Shown here piece after piece: positions 1 through 13,400 of a stretch of 64,000 nucleotides of DNA (positions within the stretch are counted from its first letter, which is position 1; the number at the start of each line of letters is the position of its first letter). The stretch covers positions 178,348,556 through 178,412,555 of the forward strand of contig CP136067.1 of assembly GCA_032622095.1 (NCBI GenBank), written 5' to 3'. A program made the position numbers and the translations under genes. The notes beneath the pieces were generated by a model. It was not told the DNA's origin. It saw nothing but the letters and a program-made list of their open reading frames with translations, and searched no databases. The DNA is from Siphonodentalium dalli (Eukaryota > Mollusca > Scaphopoda > Gadilida > Siphonodentaliidae).

Positions 1-36
1 AGTAACATTTATGTAGTTCCACATGAAACTGCGCTG

Positions 37-249
37 CTTACATATGCCTTCTAATACCTGTATAAGTTATTCTTACATATGCCTTCTAATACCTGTATAA
101 GTTATTCTTACACATGCCTTCTAATACCTGTATAAGTTATTCTTACATATGCCTTCTAATACCTGTATAAGTTATTCTTACATATGCCTTCTAATACCTG
201 TATAAGTTATTCTTACATATGCCTTCTAATACCTGTATAAGTTATTCTT
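37..249. repeat. 35-bp minisatellite, 6 copies
   Basis: Six almost identical head-to-tail copies of a 35-bp unit (core CATATGCCTTCTAATACCTG). One unit differs by a single base (CACATG for CATATG). The near-identity suggests recent expansion or homogenisation. No coding potential is seen. Confidence 0.97.
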
Positions 250-1384
250 GCGAGATATTTGAATGTTATTCACAGGCAATTTTCAGTAGCATCGATTCAA
301 GTGGAACAACTTAGCGTTTACTTATCACGTTTTAGCTGTGGGTTCGGTGCATTTTATAAGCATCTTTGGAGTTCGTTTTCAGGTACATCATATAGCTTTT
401 TGTATCAAAATGCCTGAAACAAAAACGCCCAGGCAAATTTGCCAGTGTGTGCGCGCGACCTTAAGTTAACGTGGAATACTTATAAGTGCGGCTACCGTGT
501 TTAAAGCCGCATGGAGGTTTGCGCTCCAAAATGCACATAATATTGTTTACTTTGGATGTTTCGCGGTATCGAAAGAGGTCGATCAATACATGTATCTGAA
601 TTTCTACGAGCATTTTTGTAACCCACAAAGATGCATTAAAGTAATGAAAAATACAACTGTGAACAAACAACCATTTACATGTACACGACATGTACATGTA
701 CATGAACTGAAAAGAGCGTTCCGTGTTAATCTATTCCTTGCATGCTAGAAATAATTAGAGCGTTTGTCGGAATTCTGGCGAAAAAATGAAAACGGCTGGA
801 AAGTGGCAAGATGTTGTTCACAGCATATGAAGCCGGTAAATTAATATTTCGTGTATTTATGGACATATCGTACCTGTCCCTCCAAATAACGTATATAGAC
901 TAAATTTGGAGGTTCGAGTGAACCATGCTTTTATGAAATATATAGTACCGTACATAATTATTGCATGTATTTATTTACTTATTTTGTTCCCTGGAATACA
1001 ACGCCGTCAAATTATTATGTTTAGTTTGAGGAATAAAGATTGTGTGCCGCTTCAACTGCGACGAGGTGTAACAACACGTGTATATTATCCGCGTATATTT
1101 AGGAAATATGCAGCATCGACATAAAGATGGCTGTCATTGCTTCCGCCTATATACAATGTTTTGTTATCATGTCGACATTTGGGCAATGATCCGCCAACAT
1201 GACGACACGACCATATCTCGTGCTCTTATCACTTTGATGGCAGATCGTCTGGTCGGTTTATTTATTGAACGCATTCCATATTTACACAGAAGCTGTTATG
1301 GACAGTAGGCATTATGTCAACAAGTGGATGCCTCTTCACAAAAGCTATATATAACCAAAATTAAAAAACCTGACACTTTTTCCA
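250..1384. other. No gene recognised
   Basis: Only short open frames without recognisable domains, signal peptides or convincing splice sites. A single AAAGAGCGTT motif lies at 711-720, followed by CCGTGTTAA. The same extended string recurs at 52.13 kb, so part of this stretch is probably an old transposon remnant. Confidence 0.5.
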
Positions 1385-1610
1385 ACCTTTCACTACGGGA
1401 GCTGCGCTGGTGCAGCATGAAATATCATGTGTCAGTGTATTTATTATCTTATATATGCGAGTCTCCCATAGGTTTCCTCGCATATTTAAAAAAATGTAAT
1501 GGTTTATACAAGGTCAATGGAAATTTTGTTAGGCAAATGTATTCTCTTATATATGCGAGGCTCCCTATGGGAAACTCCCAAAATTTCAGGAAGCTCCAGT
1601 AATGGAAGGG
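1385..1610. mobile_element. TTAA-type MITE (piggyBac-like ends)
   Basis: The left end reads CCTTTCACTACGGGAGCTGC. The reverse complement of the right end reads CCCTTCCATTACTGGAGCT. The right side is followed by TTAA (1611-1614), and the left flank is CCAA, a plausible decayed TTAA. The interior has two TCTTATATATGCGAG-type modules that also occur in the 24.8-kb element. A CCC terminus plus a TTAA target fits non-autonomous piggyBac-type elements (family knowledge). The left end is nearly identical to the 54.6-58.1 kb satellite unit. Confidence 0.65.
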
Positions 1611-1842
1611 TTAAACAAAATATGTATACCATCATCTACTATCTCTCGCAAATTATCCCGGGACATTGGCACGTGGTTCAAACGTCGATTCGATGAATGG
1701 GAAGTAACCCAAACGCTATCGAGATAAACAAGATATGGAAGGAAATCTAAACTCCGATAAAGAACTGCTTTAACAGTCGAATTAAATTTGTGCCAATACG
1801 TGTCCCCATACTGCGTAAGGTACCGCAATAATAGGCATTTAA

Positions 1843-2376
1843 AGGTGGATTATCTCTTTGTAAACATGTATTATATAGTTACCGGGGTATAAAATATTAG
1901 ATATAACATATTAGATCTGAATCGAAGACTCCTGTCCGGAAATGCTTCTATCGATTAATATTAATTTTATTTCCAATATTTTCTGGTATAAGAAGGAGTG
2001 GTTGTTTAGCTAACGAACAATAGTGGTTACTGTTAACAGAGACCAGAAATTGTATTGTGTATTTGTGTCACAAATAAACGTTAATTATACTCATTATCGC
2101 TTATAACTATGGAATAAAACAATACAACCAATTAATCTGGGACATTTGACGTTCGGTACGTAGCCATAGGCACGGCCTAATGCTCTATATCGCTATATGG
2201 TATCATCCGAATTGTCTGTTCTAAAAATAGACAGATAAACGGTCCCAATAAAATATTCGAAATAAAATCAATATTAATTGATAGAAGCCTTTCTGGACAG
2301 GGGTCTTCCGTTCATATTTATTATTTTATACCCACGCAACTATTTCAAATTTGTTATTTAAAGAGATAATCCATCT
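1843..2376. mobile_element. Inverted-repeat MITE with TTAA target
   Basis: TTAA at 1839-1842 and 2377-2380 flank terminal inverted repeats AGGTGGATTATCTCTTT and, on the other side, AGATGGATTATCTCTTT. Complementarity extends well inward: GACTCCTGTCCGGAAATGCT near 1930 pairs with the region near 2300. No transposase is encoded. AGG-type termini with TTAA duplications are seen in the Kolobok and piggyBac superfamilies; which one applies cannot be decided here. Confidence 0.75.
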
Positions 2377-2380
2377 TTAA

Positions 2381-4578
2381 ATATGACATGGGTTGAAACG
2401 CCCAAAGGTGTTCATTCTGAAAACCAGGTTCATATATAACTGTATTAATAATAAATACTAATACAAGTTTTACAACCTTTATGTCTATGTAGATAGAAAA
2501 CATTCGAAGATCAGCTCGAATTGTAATCACACGTTGTGCGACAAAAGTTATACTATAAGTGATGCAAAACAACTTTTATATACAAATATATCAGGATCTC
2601 GCCAATACAAATTATTTTAAAATAATATATAGCACTTAATCCATAAACGTGCTAAGACGCTCTATATATAGCATTACCCCTGGCAATTTCAATTTACAAT
2701 TTGTTTATTTCACTCGTTTAAATCACATGAGATATACGAGGAATATAATAAATTACATACAAATAACAAATTGATTTGTGGTATTGGTGTAAATGTCTCA
2801 TTGTGGAATAGTTGTGGTTTCGATAGGCGGTGAATCCAATATTAGTTCTATTTTCCGTATAAATTCACTCAGTTTTCGTAGTATAATTATTTCATCACTT
2901 TGCATTAATTTCTTGAAAGTGAAGGTGTTTATCAAAGGGGCAATAAAGTTGGGAATTAACTATCGGCGTTCAGACCGCAAGGCATCACATACCATAATAT
3001 AATGGTACTCATCTCCAATTGCATTTTAATTACACTTTTTACATAACCTATCTTTGAGTAGTATATCATTCCACGACCCTGTTCGATTGGTAAATGGCGA
3101 TTTGAACATCTAGATCTCAACAATGTCATTGCGTCTGCTTTAGGGCGATAGGGCGATAGGGCACAGTGGCATCAATTTATTTGTATTGGTCCACATCCTC
3201 GGATGACGATACCATCCGAGCTACGACGCATGTTCGTGCGCATCATGATTAATCATACTTTTTTTTCACACCCCGTCGATTACACGTGAGTGGTGCGAAG
3301 CAGTCACGGTATACGAGCTCAACGGTCACAACGGCGCGCCAGATTTGAACTACAAATAGTCTTATACTAAAAAACTTCTTACTTATTACAAAGCCTAATA
3401 CAAAACAAAATTACATACATGTATGGGAGTTACCCAATATATAATTTACTTTGTTGCACTAACTGAAATAATTAATTTTTAGTTTTTTTGCCGCATTATA
3501 CTTTGTTTAGTGAGGCACCACCCGACCTGGCCACAACTCCCACCACACATCAGACAATTAATCCAGTACTTATCACAACCCCTCGGTATTCAGTAATCAA
3601 GATCTCACTGAATCATTTATATATTATAAGAGGACTAAATGACATTGCAGATTATTGATCTGCATACAACGCCCCACCGTTGTCCAACCCGCTCAAAGAA
3701 TATACACATTATAAATACACCAACTATATATTCGCCTTGTTGATTCGGTCGGTGCCTCTCTAACCCCTCTTTGTTTATCTGGGAACAGGACAAATCTAAG
3801 TGTCGGCACTTGTGTCCCAATCCCAATTGTTGTATGTATATATACATGTATATATTATATGGCAATAAAATATGTTTAAACTAAACAGCGTGCGATCCGA
3901 CAATCGCACGTGGCTTGATTCGACCAAGCAACTGCTGTGTGAAATTCAAATACTGCACCGGATGGCTGAGAACTCATCTCCTGTCGTCGGTTTACTGGGT
4001 TGGGCGCCACAACTCTAAATTATATTTATCATGTCATAGATCGCTATAGAGTTATCCCACAGTTAGTGCTCCCAGTGGCGCCCGTGCATATTCTAATATG
4101 TGTCTTTTCGTATGTTCCTAATTTGGGCTAAATTTGACGTACGAGTGAACGGATATAATGCACAAAACGTGTTACATATACACAAACACTTGGCTTTTTA
4201 TATAGATAGGTACATGCCACCCACCACAACGATCGAGATTAAAAATGTACGTGTATGCTAATAGGATTAAGTGTACTATTACCAGAAAACATGTCAGGGT
4301 AGCATGCATCGCGTTTGTAAAATGTGGTGCAGACTTTGAACGTATGATGTGGTAGTCATTTGTGTACTCATTACACATTCGTTCTCACATTGTGTCGTGT
4401 CTTTTCGTGTTCGTCCAAATTTGACAAAATTTCATAAGCCAAAATTCAGCTTATTTTGCTACTAAAGTAAAATGAAAAATACATTAAATCAACATATTTT
4501 GTGTCACATAGTCATCGCAATAACCCACACAATCCTCCACAGCTAATACGCCGAAAATGGTCACAGCTCGTAATGCAG
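2381..4578. other. No gene recognised
   Basis: AT-rich sequence with short frames only. A small duplication GGGCGATA occurs twice near 3145-3160. No domain, RNA gene or long repeat is visible. Confidence 0.45.
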
Positions 4579-4623
4579 AACGCTCTTTATTGCTTTGGGC
4601 GACGAAAGCATGGACGCTCTTAA
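4579..4623 (-). repeat. Paired AATAAAGAGCGTT-type motif
   Basis: Two copies of AACGCTCTT(TA) lie about 30 bp apart in the same orientation (4579-4591 and near 4614). This is one of the isolated pairs lying outside the recognised MITE copies. Confidence 0.6.
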
Positions 4624-4843
4624 TAAGAGGCAACCATTGACAGTTTTGCCGAGTTGACCAACGAACGTATCAATGACACTGTAACTCAATTTTATGCTGA
4701 GTAGTAAATAGAATGATAAAGAACAAGAAGAAGACGTTTCAGTGAAGGGAGTATATTGTGACGATGAAATTGTATTCATTCCAAACATTTCTCCAATAAA
4801 TGTGGGCTAGTGTGGATGGATTCAAATGTGAAATCCAAGATGG

Positions 4844-4873
4844 CTTCCCTCTCTCTATCTCTCTCCCTCCATC

Positions 4874-4966
<93 letters not shown>

Positions 4967-4991
4967 CTCTATCTCTCTCTCTCTCTCTCTG
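4844..4991. repeat. (TC)n microsatellite
   Basis: Long CT/TC run with a few CA, CC and TATA interruptions. It produces artefactual Ser/Leu-rich and Arg/Glu-rich frames on the two strands, which are not genes. Confidence 0.98.
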
Positions 4992-5488
4992 GTTAGCCAT
5001 ACATGGATAATATACGAAAACAAGCTCATATTGCGAATTTGCATTATGTTAGAACATCGAACTATATATGCACGGGACGTTATTGGAGCGAGCTACTCTT
5101 TTAAAGCCATTTGGTTGTTATAATGTCCATTGTCCAAATTATGCTCGCGTTTGCTACAGGCAGTCTGTTCATTATATGGTATAAATAAAGAGCGTTTGTT
5201 TCTCTTTTGTGTGCAAAAATAAAAAAGCCCGTATCTCAATATACTGTGTATTAACCAGCATATCTCGTATATCTGCTTCCAAATTGTGTAGATAACATTT
5301 GGAAGATCGAATGAGCAATGCCCGTTTAAGCACTATATGTTCACCATATTCAAGACGTTCATATCGGGCTTGTCAATATCGGCTGGAATACGCGTTCCTG
5401 GTATAACAGAAATAGTTGTGCAATTCTTATACACGAACTTTATATACTCTACCTGATCCATGTGGTAGAACACGCGATACGCGATGTT

Positions 5489-5864
5489 AGCTAAAGGGGT
5501 ACTGTACACTAAATCCGGCCATTTAATGGACCATCTTCTTTGTACTCAACAGAATATATGCAACAAATGAATGAATTTGAGCCATGGATTAGTGCAAAAT
5601 ACACCCATGTGCTCTTTGAGTGATACCATCAACATGGTAATTTTAATGAAAATAATTTTATGAACGATGTAAAACAACATGGTTGGAGTCATTTACTATT
5701 TTTCATTATAATTACCATGTTGTTTGCATCGTTCGTAGATCACTTGAGTGTAGTGTGCACTAATCCATGGCTCAAATTCCTTCATTTGTTGCATATGTTA
5801 TGTTCAGTATAAAAGGAGATGGTCCCATAAATAGACGGATTTAGTGTAAAGTACCCCTTTAGCT
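5489..5864. mobile_element. Inverted-repeat element, 376 bp
   Basis: The ends AGCTAAAGGGGTAC and GTACCCCTTTAGCT are perfect reverse complements. The arms remain complementary for over 150 bp, including TTTGAGCCATGGATTAGTGC paired with GCACTAATCCATGGCTCAAA. The centre holds a second inverted pair around CAACATGGTAATT. It has no coding capacity, so it is a foldback-type MITE of unknown superfamily. Confidence 0.85.
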
Positions 5865-6204
5865 CCTTGTCTAGTCAGAAAAAAATGAACGCTCTTTATT
5901 GCTATATTCTACAGGGTTCGTGTATTTTCTGGGGCGATGAATATTTCACCACTTTAATAAGCTATCCCAGTGCATATAAGGCCTGTATAAAATTATTATG
6001 ATCCCTTGACCATGGTAAAAAGATGCAATATTGTGCAGTATTCATGAAGGTGGCTATACAAGCGGGTGTTGTCGTTGTGGTACATACCATGTAATCATAC
6101 ATCTATATGTATCTCTTTCAGAGATACGTTTACACACGTGACAAATTTTACAACATTTACGGTATAAGTTATGTTGTCGTTACATTAAATGGTAATGACA
6201 TTAA

Positions 6205-6724
6205 AGGCACGGGCGGCGTTCATTGCAGAAATATTGATATTTGTTCAAATCGCCATCAACAGAAGGAATATTAAAATATACATAGTTTTGTTCATATGCC
6301 AAACATAATCAGCGCGTAAATAGTATAATGTCGACAAGACATGCGGTGGTGTACGCAAACAAGAGCCTGTTCGTGTCACAAAAGTTTTGCTTCTGTTTAC
6401 ATAACACATATCAATTCTATTGGTTAATTACACACACGTGATATAAAAGCTCTTTATTATTTCCATATCAGGAAAACAGTAACAAATAACGTTCTTTATG
6501 TTTACCATATCCGGATCTAAACAAAGGCCAGGTTCTGTAACGTTTTTTGCTTTTGTTTACATAACAAAGGACAAACATTTGACAATAACAAACTGTTTAT
6601 GCCATATTTCTGATTGGTATAAGAATAAACTCTGTCTATATTTTACTGCTCTTTCTGTTTATGACGGTTTTTGACGGAGGTGAATATTTTAACAGCAATC
6701 CCACCACCAACACCGCCCTTATCT
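6205..6724 (-). mobile_element. TTAA-AGG MITE family, copy 1
   Basis: TTAA at 6201-6204 and 6725-6728 bracket an element starting AGGCACGGGCGGCG. The internal order matches the copies at 7604, 40956 and 50898: a TTTGTTYMAAYC region, TTTTGCTTTTGTTTACATAAC, the paired CTCTTTAT motif, and a GACGG-GGTGAATATTTT end. This copy is the most diverged, with its AGAGCG motifs decayed. Confidence 0.8.
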
Positions 6725-6728
6725 TTAA

Positions 6729-7159
6729 GACAAACTTAATGGAATTGAGCCGGCACCTACCTCAGTAATGTAACTGATAAAACGTTAATACTGGAAATCG
6801 TCGGACACACACAAATATAAATGACACGAAATGCATGCTTACCGTAACAGAGGTCGTAGAGCTTGATCGAAACATCCACATTCGAAATGTCCTTGAAGTG
6901 ATGTAATTTAGATAGGATTTATCAACGACCATGGTCAGGGTTATCGTTATCAGCAGGTATACTTTCATCCCTTATCAGGTTTTACGCGCTCGTGCACACG
7001 ATCGACTGTTATTTATAGGTCCATGGCGTGTATGCGATTGAAAAAGATTATCCGCCGATATAATATGAACCGCAGTGTATCTTCACATGTTAGCCACGTT
7101 CCGGTCACCAAAATATGTAATGTAAATAAATAATTATATACTTTGGAACTTCTGTGTAA
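6729..7159. other. No gene recognised
   Basis: Short frames only. The sequence leads into the TG/TA microsatellite and shows no other structure. Confidence 0.4.
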
Positions 7160-7187
7160 GAGTGCGTGTGTGTGAGTGTGCGTGATG

Positions 7188-7274
<87 letters not shown>

Positions 7275-7356
7275 CGGGGTGCGGGTGCGTGCATGAGGGT
7301 GTGTGTGCGTGTGTGTGTGAGGGTGTGTGTGCATGCGTGCGTGCATGTATGTATGT
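7160..7356. repeat. (TG)n-(TA)n-(TG)n compound microsatellite
   Basis: GTGT-rich blocks flank a run of about 30 TA units (about 7207-7262), followed by GTGC/GTAT variants. The frames over it (Tyr-Ile or His-Thr repeats) are artefacts. It probably represents the low-complexity tail of the adjoining retroelement. Confidence 0.97.
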
Positions 7357-8272
7357 ATGTGTCTTATATACTCGAAAACTGCTTGACCGATCCGACTCAG
7401 ATTTGTTATGTAGGCTACTAGGCCTACTTTGATCACGGGACAATATGGGTGGGTCCAATTTCACGTGTGTCTGTGTCATTGACCTTGACTTCAGTCATAT
7501 ACGCTCATATAGGCATGTTTCTGGGCATCGACCGGTCCGACTAAAATTATGTATGTATAGGCCTACTTTGATCCTGGGAACAATATGGGCGGATCCAATT
7601 TAAAGGCACGTGAGGCCTTAGTTGTCGAAAATATTCATATTTGTTCCAATCACCGTAAACATAAAAACATTAAAACGCATACAGTTTCGTTCATATATAC
7701 CATGACCATCGCGTAAACAGCATGTTATCATAAAGATTTACTATATTTTACCTAAGCAAGAGTCTGATTGTGTTACAGAAGACAGCACAATGCTACTGGC
7801 TAATCACACACAAATGTCATGAACGCTCTTTATTCGTTCCATATCAGGAATTCACCAACAAAGAACGCTCTTTATGTTTACCATCATAATATAAACAAAC
7901 ACCAGAAAAGTAACTTTTAATGCTTTTGTTTACATAACAATGGTCAAAGATATGACAATAACATACTGTTTATGCGATATTTCTTATTTGTATACGGACA
8001 AAGTCTGTCCACATTTTGTTGTTCTTTCTGTTTGTGGCGGTTTTTGACGGGTGGAAATATTTTCACAGGATACCCACCGCCAAGGCCAACCGTACCTTTA
8101 AAGTGCGACGGTGTCCTTGATTTTGACCTTGACCTCGCTCATATATTCTCATATAGGCATGTTTCTGGACAGATCGAACAAGTTTGTCCAGACGCTGTGT
8201 CTTCTGCCCAGACGGAGGCGATCACAAAGAAATCCCTAAATAGCCCGGACGAAGTCGGGCACATCAGCTAGT
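7357..8272 (-). mobile_element. SINE-like/retroelement fragment, split by a MITE
   Basis: Read on the minus strand, the element begins near 8272 with CTAGCTGATGTGCCCGACTT and CGTCCGGGCT, the same head as the units at 26.16-27.5 kb. It ends toward the (TG/TA)n tail. Two internal modules (TTGACCTTGAC and GGCATGTTTCTGG) occur on both sides of a 494-bp MITE (7604-8097), showing the MITE inserted into it. No ORF of note is present. It is a short non-autonomous retroelement or the end of a larger one. Confidence 0.6.
7604..8097 (-). mobile_element. TTAA-AGG MITE family, copy 2 (nested)
   Basis: TTAA at 7600-7603 and 8098-8101 flank ends AGGCACGTGAGGCCTTAG and, at the other side, AGGTACGGTTGGCCTTGG (reverse complement). 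It contains two same-orientation AACGCTCTTTAT motifs at 7822 and 7863. The host retroelement resumes immediately after the second TTAA. Confidence 0.88.
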
Positions 8273-8275
8273 ATT

Positions 8276-9429
8276 TCATAAATGTCTTATGTTTCTAACT
8301 GTCCACACAGCAGTAAGATTAGTTAACGTTCTTCATTATTACCATATCAGAAACAGACCAACAAAAAACGATCTTTAGTGTTGTATGCTGTTGAACAGAA
8401 AGAATTCTTGGTTCTCGCTCATGCAATGCATGCTGAGATTCCAGTATTTTGTGTTCCGGGCGACACAGAATGCCCATTTAGGTACTGCAATGTATTGACA
8501 TACATATGTACCCGTATCTTGATGAGCGGAAGGTGACAAATTTATCAACTTACTGTAATTCATTTGAGGGTTGGAGTGTGCGCGAAGCTTTGTATTGGCT
8601 ACGGCATTAATTCTGATTTATAGCACGGTGACCTGTGTTCTCGCGGATATGCTGACTTGATTATGTTGTACCATTTCATTATAAACTATACCTATATACG
8701 TGTTTCTGAACTCATTTTATTCCCACAGCCTCGAGGTTTATTGCCACTTAGTAAGCAAATCGCATATCAGGAAGAGACTAACATGGAAAGATCTTATCAC
8801 AAAGTCAGTACTAAATATGTAGTTGGTGCATAATTATGTCCAGTCATTAGCCATGATACTGGAAATGTGGTTAGAAGGAACTAAATGTTTTCCATTGGCA
8901 TCAGTGCTAATCTTTTGTCACCGAGTTTCTGAGATGTGTCGACACAAATATTCCAACATTGTCCCGTTGTGCGAGTCGTCTCACCCGGTGCATGTGTGAG
9001 TTCACGTATTACCAGCGTGATTTAGATTCCAGCGCGAACGATCTACGCCTATTAAGTCCTGAATTGATCCGGCCATGCTCTGATGCTGAATAGCAGTAGA
9101 AACTGAGATTAACGCGGGTCTGTTCACCGCGGTTGTGTTATTTTCGCCTAAGCTATCAGGGGGGGGGGGGTATTTTCTGGGCACGTATGCCGGGGTGGGT
9201 GGGTGGTCGATGGGACCAACAATTGTTTTTTTCTGCAACTCAAATTTTTTTCCTGCAAGTCTTTTTGACTGTTTTTGCAATGAGTTTGGCTTAAAACACC
9301 TTAGAATGTCAATATTAACATAAATGAAAACTTTCATGATGATCAGACAAACAGTATAGCCTATAGCCCGAACCCCTGAAGCTATCAGAAGATTGGATCA
9401 TTCCTCTATGCTACATGTTTCGTAATAAA
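8276..9429. other. No gene; MITE-like debris
   Basis: Stretch 8310-8380 resembles the internal part of the TTAA-AGG MITE (ACCATATCAG followed by AACGATCTTTAG). A run of G lies at about 9160-9170. No coding exon is recognised. Confidence 0.4.
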
Positions 9430-9945
9430 CAGGTCTGGCAATTCCCAATTATATCTACAATAGCTATATGTAGCTATTGTGGCTACATTTGACTATCTTA
9501 AAACAATATTTTACGAATTTGCATTGTATGCAAGCCTTACCGTGAGCTGTTGTAACTAAGGGTGATGGGTTTTATGTTGTTACAACGTATGAAACCACTG
9601 CCGATGACATTTCGGTTGCACCAGCTTGCGGAATATCCGAGAAGCATAGCTAAGGACATCTGTGTAGAACATGGTTATGCTATGAGATATCCATGTATGA
9701 TATATTATTCTATTTATGTACAGTTGTCAGGAAAAAGTAAAAATGTTGGCACATTTTGTTAATGATACATGACAATGACAAACAATATATATTTACTAAG
9801 AGTATAATCAAACCATGTTCTTGTATATTTAAATGATTGTTTGTTGGATTGGGTTATCTCTCTTCAACCAGATCCATTCATCATCAATAGCCATTGTGTA
9901 ACTACAATAGCTACATATGGCTATATTTTGGAATTGCCAGACCTG
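9430..9945. mobile_element. Inverted-repeat MITE, hAT-like ends
   Basis: Termini CAGGTCTGGCAATTCC and GGAATTGCCAGACCTG are perfect reverse complements, 516 bp apart. Subterminal CTACAATAGCTA palindromes occur on both sides. A CAGG start and TIR length resemble hAT-type elements. The expected 8-bp target duplication is not clean (only ATAAA is shared), so the class is tentative. Confidence 0.7.
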
Positions 9946-10496
9946 ATAAAACAAGTGTGACTCAAATCTTCTAAACGGTTTGACCGTGTACGTGTAGGCT
10001 AATTGGTCACGTGTGTTAGGGGACTTTCGTTGGCATTGTCAACACACGTTACAAGTTAGACGTACGTGTGTCTGATTCTAGCTATGTACGGCAGCGATAT
10101 GGATGTTCACGACATGCATGACAAAACCGAATATTATATTTACTGCCCGCAGCGATCGGATTTGCATTCCGAATTGTATGATTTAGATATTTTTTTATAA
10201 CCGCTTTATGTGTATATTTATGTACTGTGTACATATGTTTGCTTTGTTGTGTTAACACCTGGTCTAATTAAAGATGTACAACCACCAAACACCAACCAGA
10301 GCAATGCCATCGCGGAAGTCAGTCCTAAGATAATTTCCCGAAATGAATATAGCATTTTTTCTGTAGAAAATAAATGCATCCGATGTTAATTATATTCAAC
10401 CCTCTGCCAAAAATTGACTATTTATCGCTTATCATAAAGTATTATGTAAACGTTAAAGCATCCAAGTAGAAACCGAGTAAACCCCGATGCCCATAC

Positions 10497-13400
10497 TAGT
10501 TGGGGAGTCCGCATATGTTCTATTTACACTTTTGCGTACAAAAGGTTTGACCCCCCTAAAGTTGGTACCAATAATGGAACATTCTGAAAAACCGATTTCT
10601 TAAGTTGCGCATTCCTGGGGTTTAGGGGCAGCTGAACCCCAAAAAGTGCCAAAAATCACTTCTATTTACACTTCCGCGTACATCGATGAATTTTGGTTTG
10701 ATGATACTCATAAATGTACTGATTAAGAAAACACAACTTAAGAAAGGGATTTTCCTGGGGTTTTCAGATAAGAAAGGGGGTCCCATGCTGAACTCCAAAA
10801 CGTGATTTTTCACTTTTTTTTACACTTTCGGGTACATCCATAATTTTTGGTCTCAAAGTACTTTGATATATACTAATTATAAAAACACAACTTAAGAAGC
10901 AACTTTTCCTGGGGTTTTAAGATAAGAAGGGGGTCATCGGGTCACCCCTCAAAACGTAAAAACTCACTTTTATTTACATGATTGCATTCGTCCAACATGT
11001 GTGTATGTGCGTACACCCGTGGAACGTTGCACTATTACAACCAATACATCCATAGATCGATACGATCAACTTAAGAAATATATATTCATGTCGTTTTCTG
11101 ATAAGAACGAGACTTGTTACCCCCCCCCCCCCCCCCCACAACCCGATCCATTTTCTAGAACTATAAGTAAGCCAGTTTTATGAAAATTATAGCGGGAAAA
11201 TCTAGTAAAATGTATACAAATGTATATATTTTCGTGAAGCTAAGACATAATGACACTTTTTTGGGCCAAAATTGAAACTCACCATCCAAGATGGCCGCCA
11301 AAATGGCCGCCGGAAGTTGAAAATATGACATTTTTTCACAAATATCTTCTAGATCAATTCATGCTGTTTGGAACTGGTTGAGTAATGAAACTTTATTTTG
11401 TGTTTGTTATATTAACTGATCATTGGAGCAATTCAGTATGATATTATTGGGGTCCTAAGCCCTTCCGATCCCTCAAAAATTTGATTGTACAGAATGCGGT
11501 ATAAAATTTCACCAAAAAAATATCACAATTGGTATTCTAGTCATATTTCAACAAGAAATGAACAGAACTTTGTATGTGAGTGAGGCATATCATTACCTAT
11601 GCATATTCCAAATCACTGGAACCAAAATTCTTGCTTTGGCTCAAAATGGCTGCCAATATGGCCGTCAAAATATGGAAAATGGTAAATATTACACCAGCGT
11701 GTCCTGCAATCTCTTACAAGTTGTGTTGATGTATAAAATTGGCCATTATGCATTCTATACATGGAATACTAACATGTCTGATGCACCATAGTTAATTGTT
11801 ACTATTTTCACCACTGACATCGTCAAAAATATTGGACTTTTCTCTAAAAAACTTGACATAAATTTTGGCAAAAATTCAGTTTTCAGGTTTGGACCATTTT
11901 TTCAGGTAAAATATAAATATCTTTGGATTGAAAGGTGTTTATTTTGTTGTCTATCTTAAATATGTGACACTACGGTGTTTATAGACCAAATTGCTCAAGA
12001 TGGCTTCCAAAATGGCAACCAAATTTGTAAAATGCTTTTTTTTTACATATATCCCGAACATTCTATGCATTATCCGAAAAGGTAGCAAATTGTGACTCAC
12101 TTGGTTATTATACGTGTTAGTTAATTAACTGACAACTACATGTTCTATTCCCAGTTGTCCCAGTTCCGTATGGGGCATGACAAATTCATTTTAAAGTATG
12201 TAATTTTGCCGAGAACCTCTTTTGTGAATTTGGCCATATTTATTGAAATGAAATGGGCAGAACTTTGAGACAGAACTGAGATGGACCATAATCTTTGGCT
12301 ATTCTGGTCCATTATGATAAAATAAATGTCTACAGGATAAAGTGTGGATGCCAAGATCGTAGCCAGTGAGTTACTCTGTGATCATATGTGAGGTGAATAG
12401 ATATACAGGGAGTTATTGCATGTCATGAGTGGTGTGAGTAGGTATGCAATGAGTGACTATATGGTTATAAGTGGGTTGTCCATGGTAAGATGCATCTAGG
12501 TTTACAGGGAGAGGTCATGGTCAGGTGTGAGGTGAATCGGTATGCATGAAGTGACTGTATGGTGTATGCTTGTGTATATCCAGTACGGGTGCATCCGGTG
12601 TGCCTGTATGGCCATTGGTATGGTGTATGGATATAGCTACATGGTCATCTATGTGTTGATTATGTATATATGGGGTGACTGTAAGGTCATGGTGGGATGT
12701 ACATGTGTTGTCTGTATGATCATGGATGGGGTGTGTGGATACATAGGTAGTGATTTTATGGTTGCGGGTAATGTGTATAGGTATACATGGAATGACTGTA
12801 CGGTCATGATTGAATAAGAATACCTGGAGTAAGCTGGGTGGACATGATCGAGCGTGTGGGTACATAGGGAGTGTCCTTGTGGTAACGGGTGGGATGTATA
12901 TTTATATATATCGTGGATGTATTATCATTGGCTTATTATAGGGCTGTATTATCATGGATGGCGTCTATGATTATACAGTGAATTGCTGAATTGTCATGTG
13001 TGAGGTGTATAATGCAAGTATGGATTGTTTGAGTGGTCGTATGTGCGGGTTTTTTGTATATCTGGAAGGGCTGAATGGCCATTAGTGAGGGTTACATGTA
13101 TAGCTGGAGTCAATCTATGGTCTAGGTTGGGCTGCATATGTATATCCAGTGGTTATATGACTATGTGTGTCGAATATGTATACAGGTAGTGACTGTATGG
13201 TTAATGGTGAGATGAGTACATGTAGGTATACAAGTAGTGACTGTATGAACATATATACAGGGGGTGACAGGCGTATGAGTATACATGTACCTGGTGTTCC
13301 TGTTTGATGACTCGTGTCGGTATCGTCATGTGTAGGTTATACAAGTACACACACGTGTTGCTTTATTGTCATGAGCGATGGATATGTGTATATAGCGAGT

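Noticed and set aside
4776-5123. Ser/Leu and Arg/Glu repeat frames
   Set aside because: Translation of the (TC)n microsatellite.
7105-7479. Frames of His-Thr and Tyr-Ile repeats
   Set aside because: Translation of a TG/TA microsatellite.
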